DNA from: Thermothelomyces thermophilus ATCC 42464
Taxonomy: Eukaryota > Ascomycota > Sordariomycetes > Sordariales > Chaetomiaceae
Reading direction: 5' to 3'
Assembly (NCBI RefSeq): GCF_000226095.1
Contig: NC_016478.1
Coordinates: 1,168,001-1,232,000, forward strand
DNA: 64,000 nt
The notes under the pieces: model-generated
Told to the model about the DNA's origin: nothing
Seen by the model: the letters and a program-made list of their open reading frames with translations, nothing else
The model's database searches: none
Shown: piece after piece, positions 42,458 through 51,691 of the stretch
Numbering within the stretch: position 1 is the first letter of the stretch
How the letters are laid out: each line of letters starts with the position of its first letter
Program-made: the position numbers and the translations under genes

Positions 42458-44221
42458 TCATCCTTCCCCCCTCCCCCTCCCCCAATTTTCCCTCTGCTTC
42501 TCCCTCCACCAAGCCCTCAACCTCTCCACCCCGGCCCTGCACCAACCCAGCTCTCCCGGGTCCGCAACCCACCAGCTCTGGCCACTAGCCAGGCGGTCGC
42601 TGACGTACTTCCTCAGCGACCCGCCCTCGAACAGGTGGTTCTTCACCCCGAGCAGCAGCACCACGCTGCCCTCGGCTGGCGTGAACTCTTCCGGGTCCAG
42701 GTAGACCGACAGGTGCACCTGCTTGGGCGTGCTCATGTCTGCGAGCCGCGCCGTCCGCTGCCGGAAGGAGGGGCCGATGTAGGACGGCTCAACGCCCGAG
42801 AGGGACGTCACCACCGCGAGCACGTTGACCATCCAGTTCTGGCGGTACGGGAGGTGCGGGATCTGGGAGAGGGGGGTCAGCTTGACCAGTTGCCTGGCGT
42901 CGGTCGGGAGCCACGGACGGGGGTTTGTGACGGCTTGGGGTTTGGCTTGTTGCGGTTGCAGTCGAGACTGCGGTTGCGGTTGGTGTGGACGTGGTTGAAG
43001 ATGGTCAGGGCTTTCGTTTTCGCCGCCGTGTTCTTGGTTCTGCTTGACGATGGCAGCTCCGAGTTCCTCTCGGGGATCCGGAGGAGCGGCAACAGCGATG
43101 CGGCGTTGAGTGACGCGCTCGGCGGACACTACGAGGGTCTCAAAAGCCGAGTCGGAATCGGAGAGGTAGTCGGATTCGTCTGGTCTCTCTCTCTCGGCGG
43201 GGTTCGCAGAGACAGTTCCGGAGATCTCGGGAGCATGTGCTTTGGCAGCTTCGTCTGCCACGACCGCGCTGCTAGCTTGGCCGCCTTCCTCGACATCCAT
43301 CAGCCGCTCGATGATCTCGTCATCCTCCTCGTCCTCAAACTCTCCCGCCTCCCCCTCAACGTCTTGCTCAGCATGCTTTCCCATAGCTTTGGCCGGGGAA
43401 ACGACGCCTTCTTCTCCGCCTTCCTGTCCAGCCTCTTCCTTCTCTCCAACCTGCGAATGCATTTCCTTCTCCCTCTTCTCCCTCTCCTGCCTCTTCTCCC
43501 TCTCCTCCCTCTTCTCCCTCTCCTCCCTCTTCTCCCTCTCCTCCCTCTTCTCCCTCCTCTCCCTCTCCTCCCTCTCCTCCCTCTCCCTCCTCAGGATTCC
43601 CAGATACTCCTCGTTCCATCCGACCGTAACCATATCGCCCACGACCAGATACACCACCCTCTTCCGCGTCCCACCGGGGTCCCTCATTCCCGCCCTTCTT
43701 CTCCTCCTCTCCCTTTGCCTCTCCAACCACTCCGGATCCCCCATCCCGTCGTCGGGTACCTCTTCTTCTTCCTCCTCCCCTTCCGCCTCCTCCACCAGCT
43801 CCTCCTCCCCCAGCGAGAACCGATCCAGCCGGACATAGCACCCCTCATACACGCTGCCGCCGTCGACGAACCCGTGGATCTCGCCCCTCACAAAAGCCTG
43901 GATGCACAGCTCCCCGTCGCCCAGGAGCAGCCGCACGGTGCGCTCGGGCCGTCGTGACTGTCGCCGCCGTCGTCGTGCTGCTGCTGCTGCTGCTGCTCCA
44001 CTGCCGTCCCCGTCCCCGCGGAGACCGTCCTCGTCCGGGTGGGGAATCGGGATGCAGCGCTCGACCGACTCGACCAAGAAGACCGACCCCGGCACGCAGT
44101 ACCGCGTGCGGAGGATGTCGGCTATGAGCGGGCGAGGGTCGAGCGGGTTAGAGGGGTCGAGGGAGACGACGGGATTGTGATTGGGATGATCCCCCTCTGC
44201 TGGGAATGTGGATGTGGGCAT
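42458..44221 (-). CDS. Uncharacterised protein with charged repeat and OB-like C-terminal domain
   Basis: Single exon, 587 residues, ATG at 44221. The N-terminal region (LIADILRTRYCVPGSVFLVESVERCIPIP, later RTVRLLLGDGELCIQAFV and YVRLDRFSL) alternates short strands in the way OB-folds do. The middle is a highly charged EREKREERE helix (residues ~200-245) encoded by a CTCTTCTCC-type DNA repeat. The C-terminal ~130 residues (PHLPYRQNWMVNVLAVVTSL, then QVHLSVYLDPEEF, SVVLLLGVKNHLFEG, WWVADP) again read as an OB-like beta barrel. Two OB-like regions would suit a nucleic-acid binder, perhaps a telomere or RPA-type factor, but I recognise no specific family. Treat function as unknown. Confidence 0.7.
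   Translation of the reverse strand: MPTSTFPAEGDHPNHNPVVSLDPSNPLDPRPLIADILRTRYCVPGSVFLVESVERCIPIPHPDEDGLRGDGDGSGAAAAAAARRRRRQSRRPERTVRLLLGDGELCIQAFVRGEIHGFVDGGSVYEGCYVRLDRFSLGEEELVEEAEGEEEEEEVPDDGMGDPEWLERQRERRRRRAGMRDPGGTRKRVVYLVVGDMVTVGWNEEYLGILRREREEREERERREKREEREKREEREKREEREKRQEREKREKEMHSQVGEKEEAGQEGGEEGVVSPAKAMGKHAEQDVEGEAGEFEDEEDDEIIERLMDVEEGGQASSAVVADEAAKAHAPEISGTVSANPAERERPDESDYLSDSDSAFETLVVSAERVTQRRIAVAAPPDPREELGAAIVKQNQEHGGENESPDHLQPRPHQPQPQSRLQPQQAKPQAVTNPRPWLPTDARQLVKLTPLSQIPHLPYRQNWMVNVLAVVTSLSGVEPSYIGPSFRQRTARLADMSTPKQVHLSVYLDPEEFTPAEGSVVLLLGVKNHLFEGGSLRKYVSDRLASGQSWWVADPGELGWCRAGVERLRAWWREKQRENWGRGRGEG
43486..43585 (-). repeat. Coding minisatellite (18-bp type units, KREERE)
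   Basis: Imperfect 18-bp units of CTCTTCTCCCTCTCCTCC on the plus strand encode the KREERE/EKREER repeats on the minus strand. Confidence 0.8.
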
Positions 44222-45023
44222 TTTGGTGTTGAATCTGGTCGGCCGCCGTGGGAAGCGGTACGGGTATGCTTAGGTGTTGACATGAGTGAGATGTATCGGG
44301 TGTTTTGGTAGTGTGGTGGTGAGGGGTGTGGAGCAACCGGCTGATACCTTTGAACCATTTTGGAAGAAGTGAAATACGCGGGTTTGCAGACGCGTTTTGG
44401 GGACGCGTTGAGGAGAGGTGAACTGAAGTGTTCGGTGGACCCTAACCCCGATGCTGTGGCACCACCAAGTCAAGTGGGAGCACACCGGAAGAGCTGCTCG
44501 GTGGAAGGCTTTGAATGTTTGGTAGTGAGTTACCAAAGGTAACACGGCTGCCAGTCGCTGGGTGCACTCCTGCGGGTTAATCCCCTGCCAATCCTCTGAC
44601 AACAATGACATTCCGTTAGGTATCGAAAACTAACTAGCTCTCTCTATTAAGCATGGAGGGCTGGGGTGATTAGCGAATAGAGAAGAGAAGAAAAAAGAAA
44701 AGAAAAAAAAAAAAAAAAAAGGAAAGTGGCAGCAGAGATGCGAAGGAGCTTCGGATACTAGAAAGGAGATAGGGGTAATGAAGCCAACCAACGGAATACG
44801 ATTGCCAACAAGACGTAAAACACCATAGGCTAAGCGGGGTATGACCTGTAAACCGCATCGATTTGCGCCACGCTGTTGCTCCCCCACGACCCGAGCCTCA
44901 GACGCCGTCTGCAGCTGTCGACGACTCTGGCACTGCTTCTGCCGGGATATCAATTATTCGGGACAGATCCGACCGTCAAAAACACGCACTTTGGCTCGAG
45001 GAGCCTTCCAGAGACCTGGATAC
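44222..45023. other. Gap between OB-like gene and septin gene
   Basis: About 800 bp, no gene recognised. Contains an 18-base A run (44703-44720). It includes the promoter of the OB-like gene and the septin 3' UTR. Confidence 0.55.
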
Positions 45024-46183
45024 CTAGTAACCGTTCATGGCCACCCGTTGCGAGCCGCGGCTCATCTCGCGCTCGGCAGATGGGCTGATCGGCCTGCTGC
45101 CGTGACCCTGTGCACTGCTCTCCTTGAGAGCCAGGAGCTGCTTGGCGCGGAACGTCTCGTAGTGGATCTGAGAAGTCGTCTCGATGAGATCCTGGAGGTG
45201 CGTCCGGAGCAGGAAGTTCCGGAGGTAGACAAATTCGCAGTGGTTCTCGTCCTCGACGTTGATGACGCCCCACCGGTTCTGGCGACCCCGGACCTGCTTG
45301 CCATTGACAATGATGGACTTCTCGGAACCGACCACGGCGAAGGGGATGAGGTTCTGGCCAACGTGTCAGCTACGGCTCCACCAAAACAGAAAACCCCACA
45401 AACTCGCAAAGCCAACCTTAATCTGGGTGTTGATAGCACGCTCTTCCTCGTCAAACTCGTCATTGTCGTAAGGGTACATCTTCAGGTTGTGGAATGCAAA
45501 CTCCTCCTTGATGCGCTGCTTGAACGCCTGGCGCTCCTCCAGGGTGAGCGTGTCGGCCTTGGCAATGACGGGAACGACATTGACGACATCCGACAGCTTC
45601 TTCAGCACGACAATGTCGATCGGCTTGAGCGAGTGGCCCGAGGGCTGGATGAAGAACAGGCAGCAGTGGATGCGCGTGTCCTGAATGTACCGTTCACGCT
45701 GGGCGGTGAGTTCCTTCCTCAGATACGCAGAGTGCTGGTCCTTGATGTACTTGACGATGGGGTCCCAGCACCGGTCATTGTTGATCAGGTCGCCGTAGCC
45801 GGGGGTGTCGACAATGTTCAGCCTCAGCCGGACGCCGTTCTCCTCGATGATATGCGAAACCGACTGGATCTCGGTAGTCGACCGAATCGTCTCGTCCGGC
45901 TTGAGCCGGCCCTTGGACTCAATAAGGTGCGAAGCGAAGATGGTGTTGATCAGTGTCGACTTGCCCAAGCCAGTCTGGCCTGCAACGCGAAACACGTCAA
46001 TCCCAGCTCGTATTCAGAGTGGAGCTGACAGCTAAGCAGGTGAGGGATGAAGATGGACTAACCAACGCAGATGATGTTGAACTGGAATCCGCGCTTGAGC
46101 AGCTTGCGCTCGATCTGGGACGTGATGCTGTCGAAACCGACATGGCTCTGGGGGTAGATTGTCGCGGGAGGCACCGACGCCAT
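45024..46183 (-). CDS. cdc10: Septin, CDC10 group
   Basis: Model: exons 46063-46183, 45417-45979, 45024-45353; 337 residues. Septins are GTP-binding proteins that assemble into filaments at septa and hyphal branches. The start MASVPPATIYPQSHVGFDSI and the helix IERKLLKRGFQFNIICVG match the Cdc10 group, which lacks a long N-terminal extension. G1 is GQTGLGKS (residues 41-48), G3 is DTPGYGD, G4 is AKAD, and the septin element follows (RGRQNRWGVINVEDENHCEF). The C-terminus lacks a coiled coil, again as in Cdc10. It diverges from the bL32m gene. Confidence 0.95.
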
Positions 46184-46839
46184 TTTTCTGTTTGGCTGGC
46201 GGTTGGGCGAACCGGCTGCAACACGGGACTTATTCGAAGAGCAAAGCAAGGATCGCTCGTTTCGAAGCGTCGAAACAAGGCGGAAAGTCGGAGTCGGGAA
46301 GTGACGAGATCCGGTGGCAGCGAATTGAGGTCGACTGGGTATGGTCGGTGAGTTTGTTGAAGGGGAATTTCTTCGTACCTCCCTCGCGAAAGCCGCTTCT
46401 GTCCAGCAATAATTTCCCAGGGGTGCTGGCCGAGCTGGCTAGGGAAAAGGGGAGGGAAGTGGACTGCTCGTGATTGGCTTGTGGGACCTGCCCCAGGGAC
46501 AAGCCTGAACGGGTTAACTTACTACGGAGTAGTATGCAGCACCGTCTGAGCGCTGGTGGACCGTGCCAGCCCTGCTCGGCACGTTGAACTTTGAGTTTGG
46601 GAAGATCGAGTCGCCGACATTTTTTCTGGGCAACTCGGACAACACCACGATCCACCCACGACACCCGGCGGGACAACGACGACGACAAGAGGGCATGCAG
46701 AGGTAGTATCCTCTTACCAGGCAAGGCAATTACAGAACCAAGGGGACTCGGATGAGCTAAGAGTCCCTCGCTGCACGTACTACTCAACTCGGCTCGACGC
46801 CAATCCGATTTTCCAATTCCGAACGCGGTCGAAAGAACA
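46184..46839. promoter_or_regulatory. Divergent promoter region CDC10 / bL32m
   Basis: 656 bp between divergent starts. It contains a TACGGAGTA at 46523-46531. No clear TATA box. Confidence 0.5.
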
Positions 46840-47316
46840 ATGGCGTTGACGGCGCCGGTGATGAGGATGGCCTCATCCAGCTCATTTTTCCCACGACTCC
46901 TAGCGCCGACGCTGTTATCGACGACAAGGATACAGCTCCGTGTTCGACAATTCTCGCTCCCCCTATTTCCGTCCCTCACCCTCGCCATTCCCGTCGGCTT
47001 TCAGCTTGGGCTCCCGTCATTACCATCGATCCTCGAAGGCATCTGGGAGTCGATCCTCAAGGCGGTGCCCAAAAAGAAGACTTCACACATGAAGAAGAGG
47101 CACAGGCAGATGGCGGGCAAGGCGCTGAAGGACGTGACCTCCCTCTGCAAGTGTCCCGCATGCGGAGAAGTCAAGAGGATGCACTACCTCTGCCCGAACT
47201 GCGCCAGAAGTAAGTAAAGCTGGTCACAGTCCCACACCGACTAGATGTTGTGCTGACCGGGAGAAATAGAGCTTAGAGATTTCATGAACAAGGAGGCCCG
47301 GGCAAACGCTCACTGA
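46840..47316 (+). CDS. mrpl32: Mitochondrial large-subunit ribosomal protein bL32m
   Basis: Model: exons 46840-47209 and 47270-47316; 138 residues. A ~75-residue leader (with RLLAPTLLSTTRIQLRVRQF) precedes the bacterial-type core, which begins VPKKKTSHMKKRHRQMAGKAL. The core has the zinc-ribbon pairs CPAC and CPNC, and ends KLRDFMNKEARANAH after the splice. In yeast the leader of MrpL32 is removed by the m-AAA protease before assembly; the same is likely here. The short last exon supplies the conserved C-terminus and confirms the splice. Confidence 0.93.
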
Positions 47317-47881
47317 AGTCGGGGGTCTGGGCGACACGAGTAGAGGCAGTGTGATGTGGACACGGGCTGAAATGGAGTTTATGCCAGGGAACCAGCCCAT
47401 AACTTCTTTGCACTGAATTGTGTACAGGCATTGACGGAGGTCTGGTGTACATATACTGTAACATTACGAGCATGAGTCTGTGTGCGAATTTTTGTGGTTG
47501 TGGGAAAGGGCTGCTGTCCACTTCCACCCATTCCGGCAATGAGAAAAAAAGAATAAAATCAGCAGCAGGAAATGCCTACTAGACAAGGATTGGTGTCGTG
47601 CTTTGTGTGTAGGTATTGTAGTACATAGGTAACTGCTGATCGCAAGTGCACCGCAAGTCTTCTGACACCTGTGGCATGCGCGATTACCCCACCATTGTTA
47701 CTGCAGCAAGCTGTCAGGCACCTCGTATGGAACCTTGCACCCCGCAGTCCTTCTTGAATCGAGCACCGAACCACAGCTGGTTCTTTTTTTTTATTTGAAG
47801 GCTCCTTTATGGAGAGGTGACAATGGCAAGGGACTTATTGTACTCGCGGAACGAAGAACCGTTGCTGACTTTTCCCCCCAG
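47317..47881. other. Gap upstream of the visible SKI8 coding sequence
   Basis: 565 bp with no separate gene recognised. It must contain the bL32m 3' UTR, the SKI8 promoter and any SKI8 first exon, which I could not identify. Confidence 0.5.
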
Positions 47882-49114
47882 TCGAAACAATACCTCACCG
47901 CGCATACGGTGGACGAAGGTGCGCGAATGCGGCCCCGCGATCCAATTCCTTCTCCCTACCCGAGCTCTCCGTTACTGACCCGGACCGCCCTACAGCCCAC
48001 CCGTCAGATATCTTTTCGCTCGCCCCTACCCCGACCTGTCTCCTCTCCGCAAGCGGCTCCTCATCCCTTCGTGTCCACGGCACCACAGACGCCACCTTCC
48101 CCCTCCAACAAACCATTCCTAATGCCCACAAGCTCGGGTGCCACCACATCTGCACAGCGCGCGGCGGCGTCGGCGCCGTCGCAGCCAGCGTAGGTTTTGG
48201 GGGTGAGATCAAGGTCTGGACCTATGGGAACCCTGCCGAAGACGGCGACAACAACAACAACAAGAACAACAACAGAAACATCAAGGACAACGCTTCCTCG
48301 CAGAAAGAATGGAAGCTGCACTGGGAACTGCCCCCCAGCAAGACTGACGGCGGCGACGTGTGGGCGGTGGCGCTGAGCGCCGACGAGGGCTATCTCGCGT
48401 GCACGACGAGCGACGGGCGGATCCACGTGTGGGACATTGAGGCGCGCGAGAGGATCCAGACGTACGAGACGGGGGCGCGTGGGGGCGGGAGCTTTGCCAT
48501 GGCCGTGGACCTGAGCCGCGACGGGCGGCTGACGGCGAGCGGGCACGAGAGCGGCGCGGTGTACGTGTTCAACAACGATGCGGGGAGGATGGTGTATTCG
48601 CTTTCTGGTAGGTCTTCTTACCCTCCCCTCCCACCCCCTTTGTGTTGCCCGCCCCCGGGGAAAGGGAAGAGGGGGGAATGTCGATTGGCTTGCTAACGTG
48701 TTCATGACAGGTCTGGCGAAACCCGTGAGGGCGGTTGCCTTCTCACCCGGGTGCAAACGTCTTGCGGCGGCAGGCAACGCGGGCGTGATTGCAATCTACG
48801 ACATGGAGCATGGAGAGCATGTGGGCAACCTTACGACACCGACGAGCAGACCCGCGTGGATCACCTCGCTGGACTGGAACGACACGGGTGAGTATCTCCT
48901 CACCGGAGCGTTGGACGGCAAGGTCAAGGTTTGGGATGTGGCCCGCGGCGTGTGCGTGGCGACGCACAGCGAGACGGAGTCGGCCTTGTGGAGTGTGAGG
49001 TGGCTGCCCAAGACAGAGCGGGCGTTGGGACCTGGTATGGGGAAGAGCGAGATGTTTTGCGCGGCAGGGGCAAGCCGGAGTATCACCTTCTACAGGGAGG
49101 CCACCGGGTCTTGA
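47882..49114 (+). CDS. ski8: SKI8 WD40 protein (Ski complex / meiotic recombination); start codon not found
   Basis: Model: exons 47882-47918, 47996-48607, 48711-49114, about 351 residues without the initiator. Ski8 is the WD40 subunit of the Ski complex that feeds RNA to the cytoplasmic exosome, and it also joins Spo11 in meiosis. The N-terminus SKQYLTAHTVDEAHPSDIFSL matches Ski8. WD-type blades include IKVWTY, IHVWDIEARERI, AVYVFNNDAG, IAIYDMEHGEH and VKVWDVARGVC, and it ends SITFYREATGS. The Ser of SKQY follows an apparent acceptor (TGCTGAC branch, CCCCCCAG). No upstream ATG with a phase-0 donor could be seen, so the first exon (probably just Met plus leader) or a non-AUG start is unresolved. 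Confidence 0.85.
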
Positions 49115-49595
49115 GCGTTGGTGAGAAGTCTCATATCTTTACTTAGGGCTGCCCGAGAGTCCGACTAGACATCATCGTCGCCTGTGGCTTCGAGATGGGA
49201 TAGAGAAAAGCAAGAGACGAACGCCCGGTCAGATTCCCCTTTCGTCAAAAGAAGGGTTGCTTGCCATTATTAGCATTTTGTCTATGTAGTATCATGTTGG
49301 CCAGAATTCTGCTCCTTTCCCTCCCGCATTGCGTATTTTTCCCGTGTATATTTGCAGGGGTCGTGACGGAGCACCCGGTACTTTGTAGGCACTCTGTAGA
49401 ACTGCACGAGAGCCTGCCCGTGCAAAGTGCGTTGCAAGTCGAAAGCCGCGTCCTCAGGGATCTGAGCACATGCACGCGTTCAAGATCAACTGCAAGCAGA
49501 AGAAAGTATCTAAAGCGATTGGGCTGTTCCAATGCTTGCCTGCCTGGGTGGCTGCCAAGGCATCATGCACCTAGATGTGCCCGCCCGACTACAGG
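49115..49595. other. Intergenic 3' of SKI8, flank of the inverted-repeat element
   Basis: No gene recognised; base composition drifts toward AT before the element that starts at 49596. Confidence 0.55.
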
Positions 49596-49939
49596 TACGG
49601 AGGTTGGCCCCAAAAGTCCACCCCCCATCCCAGGATGCCAAGGTCTTGGCATACAGTATAGTCAGCTGACACTGCAATAGACACTTGCACACTTTTTTAC
49701 CAACCCGACTTTCAGACTTATCCAACACTTCAAAACTAGGCTTATTTTAAGCATTTGAAACAGCATTCAATTTGCTATTTTACTTGCAATCAAAGGAGGT
49801 CAATTTACCAGCAGTTATGTCGCTTTCCTCTGGCCTAACTACTTCTAAGTCTGTCCCTGACGTCTTCCACGTATTAGATACTCTAGCTCTCCCTAACGAA
49901 GTCTATCTTCCTCGGGTCAACGCCTGTGTTCGTGGACAA

Positions 49940-50047
49940 TACACCTCCTCCAGGATTCTGAATCCTAGCATGGTACATGGGTCCTGCGCCAAAAAAGCCA
50001 CTGGCGGCAAGTACCGCGCTAGGATTCAGAATCCTGGAGGAGGTGTA
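49940..50047. mobile_element. Nested miniature inverted-repeat element (MITE), TA-flanked
   Basis: A 104-bp core with 35-bp inverted repeats that differ at two positions (CACCTCCTCCAGGATTCTGA then ATCCTAGC, and so on), flanked by TA on both sides. The two arms leave a loop of about 34 bp, so the single strand would fold into a near-perfect hairpin. Its ends differ from those of the host element, so it is a separate family that jumped into the larger element. Confidence 0.85.
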
Positions 50048-50077
50048 GTGGTATGTTTGCCATGCCCGGGGGGACTC

Positions 50078-50136
50078 CGGGTACTGCGGGTACTTCGGGT
50101 ACTGCGGGCATTTCGGGCATTGCGGGCACTTCGGAC
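50078..50136 (+). repeat. 9-bp minisatellite inside the element
   Basis: About six units of CGGGTACTG / CGGGTACTT / CGGGCATTT type. In one frame they encode a collagen-like GTx/GIx series (GTPGTAGTSGTAGIS), preceded by MFAMPG. Confidence 0.8.
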
Positions 50137-50422
50137 TCTCTAGCCATAGTAGGCTCTGTCGGTACTGAGCTAGTTAGAGTAGGTCTATTAACCTTGGAAA
50201 GACAGCTTACCAAAACGCTCCAGAATTATCACGGCTACTGTATTTGGGAGATTCGTAGGCTCTGGCATCAAGGTTAGGCAGGGAAAAACCCAGATGTGCG
50301 GGTGGAGATCAATTTGCAATAGAAATTACAGTATAAACAAGATTGTGTATGTACTTCGCACGTTGTCAGCAGCCTGGGCTTGGCATGCCTTGGGGGGTGG
50401 ACTTTTGGGGCCAACCTCCGTA

Positions 50423-50720
50423 GTTATTGCTAGAAAAAAGCGTTACAGAGAGTCACGTGGTTTGGCGCCGAGGTCGTGACAGCACGTTGCCCCGCCAGCG
50501 GCCTGCGTTGACGGGCCAAGCCTTGCTGCAATTCCAATCGCAGCCCTTCACGGCAACTTGCGACGCTGGGGCTCCAATTGATGATTGATCCATCCCCAAC
50601 CTCAAAGTTGGGCATTTGGCAGTTCCAAGTTCGAACCTTGGACTCGACTCTAGACTAGCAGAACCCTCTGCCCCAGACTCATTTTCCGTCGAACAACTTC
50701 CACCTGACGTCACTTGCGCA
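50423..50720. promoter_or_regulatory. Upstream region of the polymerase delta small-subunit gene
   Basis: 298 bp between the element and the ATG. It includes TCACGTGG (50453-50460) and a CRE-like TGACGTCA (50705-50712) only 8 bp before the start codon, so the latter probably lies in the leader. Confidence 0.4.
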
Positions 50721-51190
50721 ATGCCCATCACTCGCCGATCGACCCGGTCGTCCACCGGCGCCGGCAAGCAATCGACCCTCAGCTTCAAGCACAAGGTCAC
50801 CAAGGCGATCCAGACCGGCAAAGAAGCGTACGAGTCGCCATCGCGCGCAAAGGAATACATCCCCGAGCCGTCGCCCGAGCCCGCCGCCAGCAAACGGGAG
50901 CCGAAGAAGGAAGAGAAGGAGGAGGAGACACCGGCCCCCAGCGATGACGAGCAGCTGCAGAAGGCTCAGCCGGCGGCGGTAGCGGCGGCGTCGGGAGCAT
51001 CAGAGGCGGAGATCGAAGCGGCCAAGATCACCGACCGAGCGATCGAGCGGTACTGGAACGGAATCGAGAACAGCCGGAAGGCGAAAGCGGTGCACAGAAA
51101 GCACACGGAGGGTCTGACGACCGGGGAGAAGGTGCTGCGGTACTTTGATGTCAGTTCACAATACGGGGTACGTCTCCTTTCTTTTCTCTT

Positions 51191-51229
<39 letters not shown>

Positions 51230-51462
51230 TATCGACCTGGCGGTTGTCGTCCATGGATTTGCTAACGCTCCTGACGCTACAGCCCTGTGTCGGTATTACT
51301 CGCCTTAAGCGGTGGCAGCGTGCGCAGAGGCTGGGGCTGAACCCGCCTATCGAGGTGCTCGCCGTGCTCCTGAAAGAAGAGGCCAAGGGAAATACGGCGA
51401 TTGAGAAGGCACATATGGATGAACTGCTGAACTCGGCTGCCGTTGGGTCGGTTGGGGTCTAA
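50721..51462 (+). CDS. POLD4: DNA polymerase delta subunit 4 (p12 / Cdm1-like)
   Basis: Model: exons 50721-51167 and 51283-51462; 208 residues. The small fourth subunit stabilises polymerase delta and tunes its PCNA binding at the fork. The N-terminus is basic and carries QSTLSFKHKV, a PIP-like motif lacking the usual second aromatic. A disordered acidic region follows. The C-terminal family core is clear: LRYFDVSSQYGPCVGITRLKRWQRAQRLGLNPP then EVLAVLLKE, with the intron inside QYG/PCVG. The 115-bp intron starts with a long T tract (36 T). Yeast lacks this subunit, S. pombe has it as Cdm1. Confidence 0.9.
51193..51228 (+). repeat. 36-base poly-T tract in intron
   Basis: An uninterrupted T run shortly after the GTACGT donor of the POLD4 intron. 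Exact length may be inexact in the assembly. Confidence 0.85.
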
Positions 51463-51691
51463 GACGGCGATCAGGCAGGGCTCGGATGACGACAATATTT
51501 GTTTTTTCTTCTCCTCCCTTCAGGGCGGTGGGCGTTTTGGAGTTGAAAGGGAACTGGCTCATCTAACTTGCTTTTTTTTTTCCATTTGATTCCTGGGAGG
51601 TTTTGTCTGGCTCTATCCGCACTGGGTACCTCTAACCGTCTAGTCTAACTGGGTAGCAACGAGACTCGCTCAAGAATCTAGCAACTCCGGC

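Larger units (their letters stand above)
49596..50422. mobile_element. Non-autonomous DNA transposon with 30-bp terminal inverted repeats and TA target duplication
   Basis: The ends are perfect inverted repeats of 30 bases: CGGAGGTTGGCCCCAAAAGT plus CCACCCCCCA from 49598, and its complement ending at 50420. Each end is flanked by TA (49596-49597 and 50421-50422), the target duplication of Tc1/mariner-type elements. The 823-bp body is AT-richer than neighbouring genes and encodes no transposase I can see. It carries a second inverted-repeat element (49940-50047), a 9-bp minisatellite (50078-50136) and short open frames of unknown meaning. Identical termini suggest recent activity in evolutionary terms. 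Confidence 0.85.

Noticed and set aside
50625-50641. CCAAG-TTCGAAC-CTTGG, which looks like the T-arm of a tRNA
   Set aside because: No A box, D-arm, anticodon stem or acceptor stem could be placed around it.
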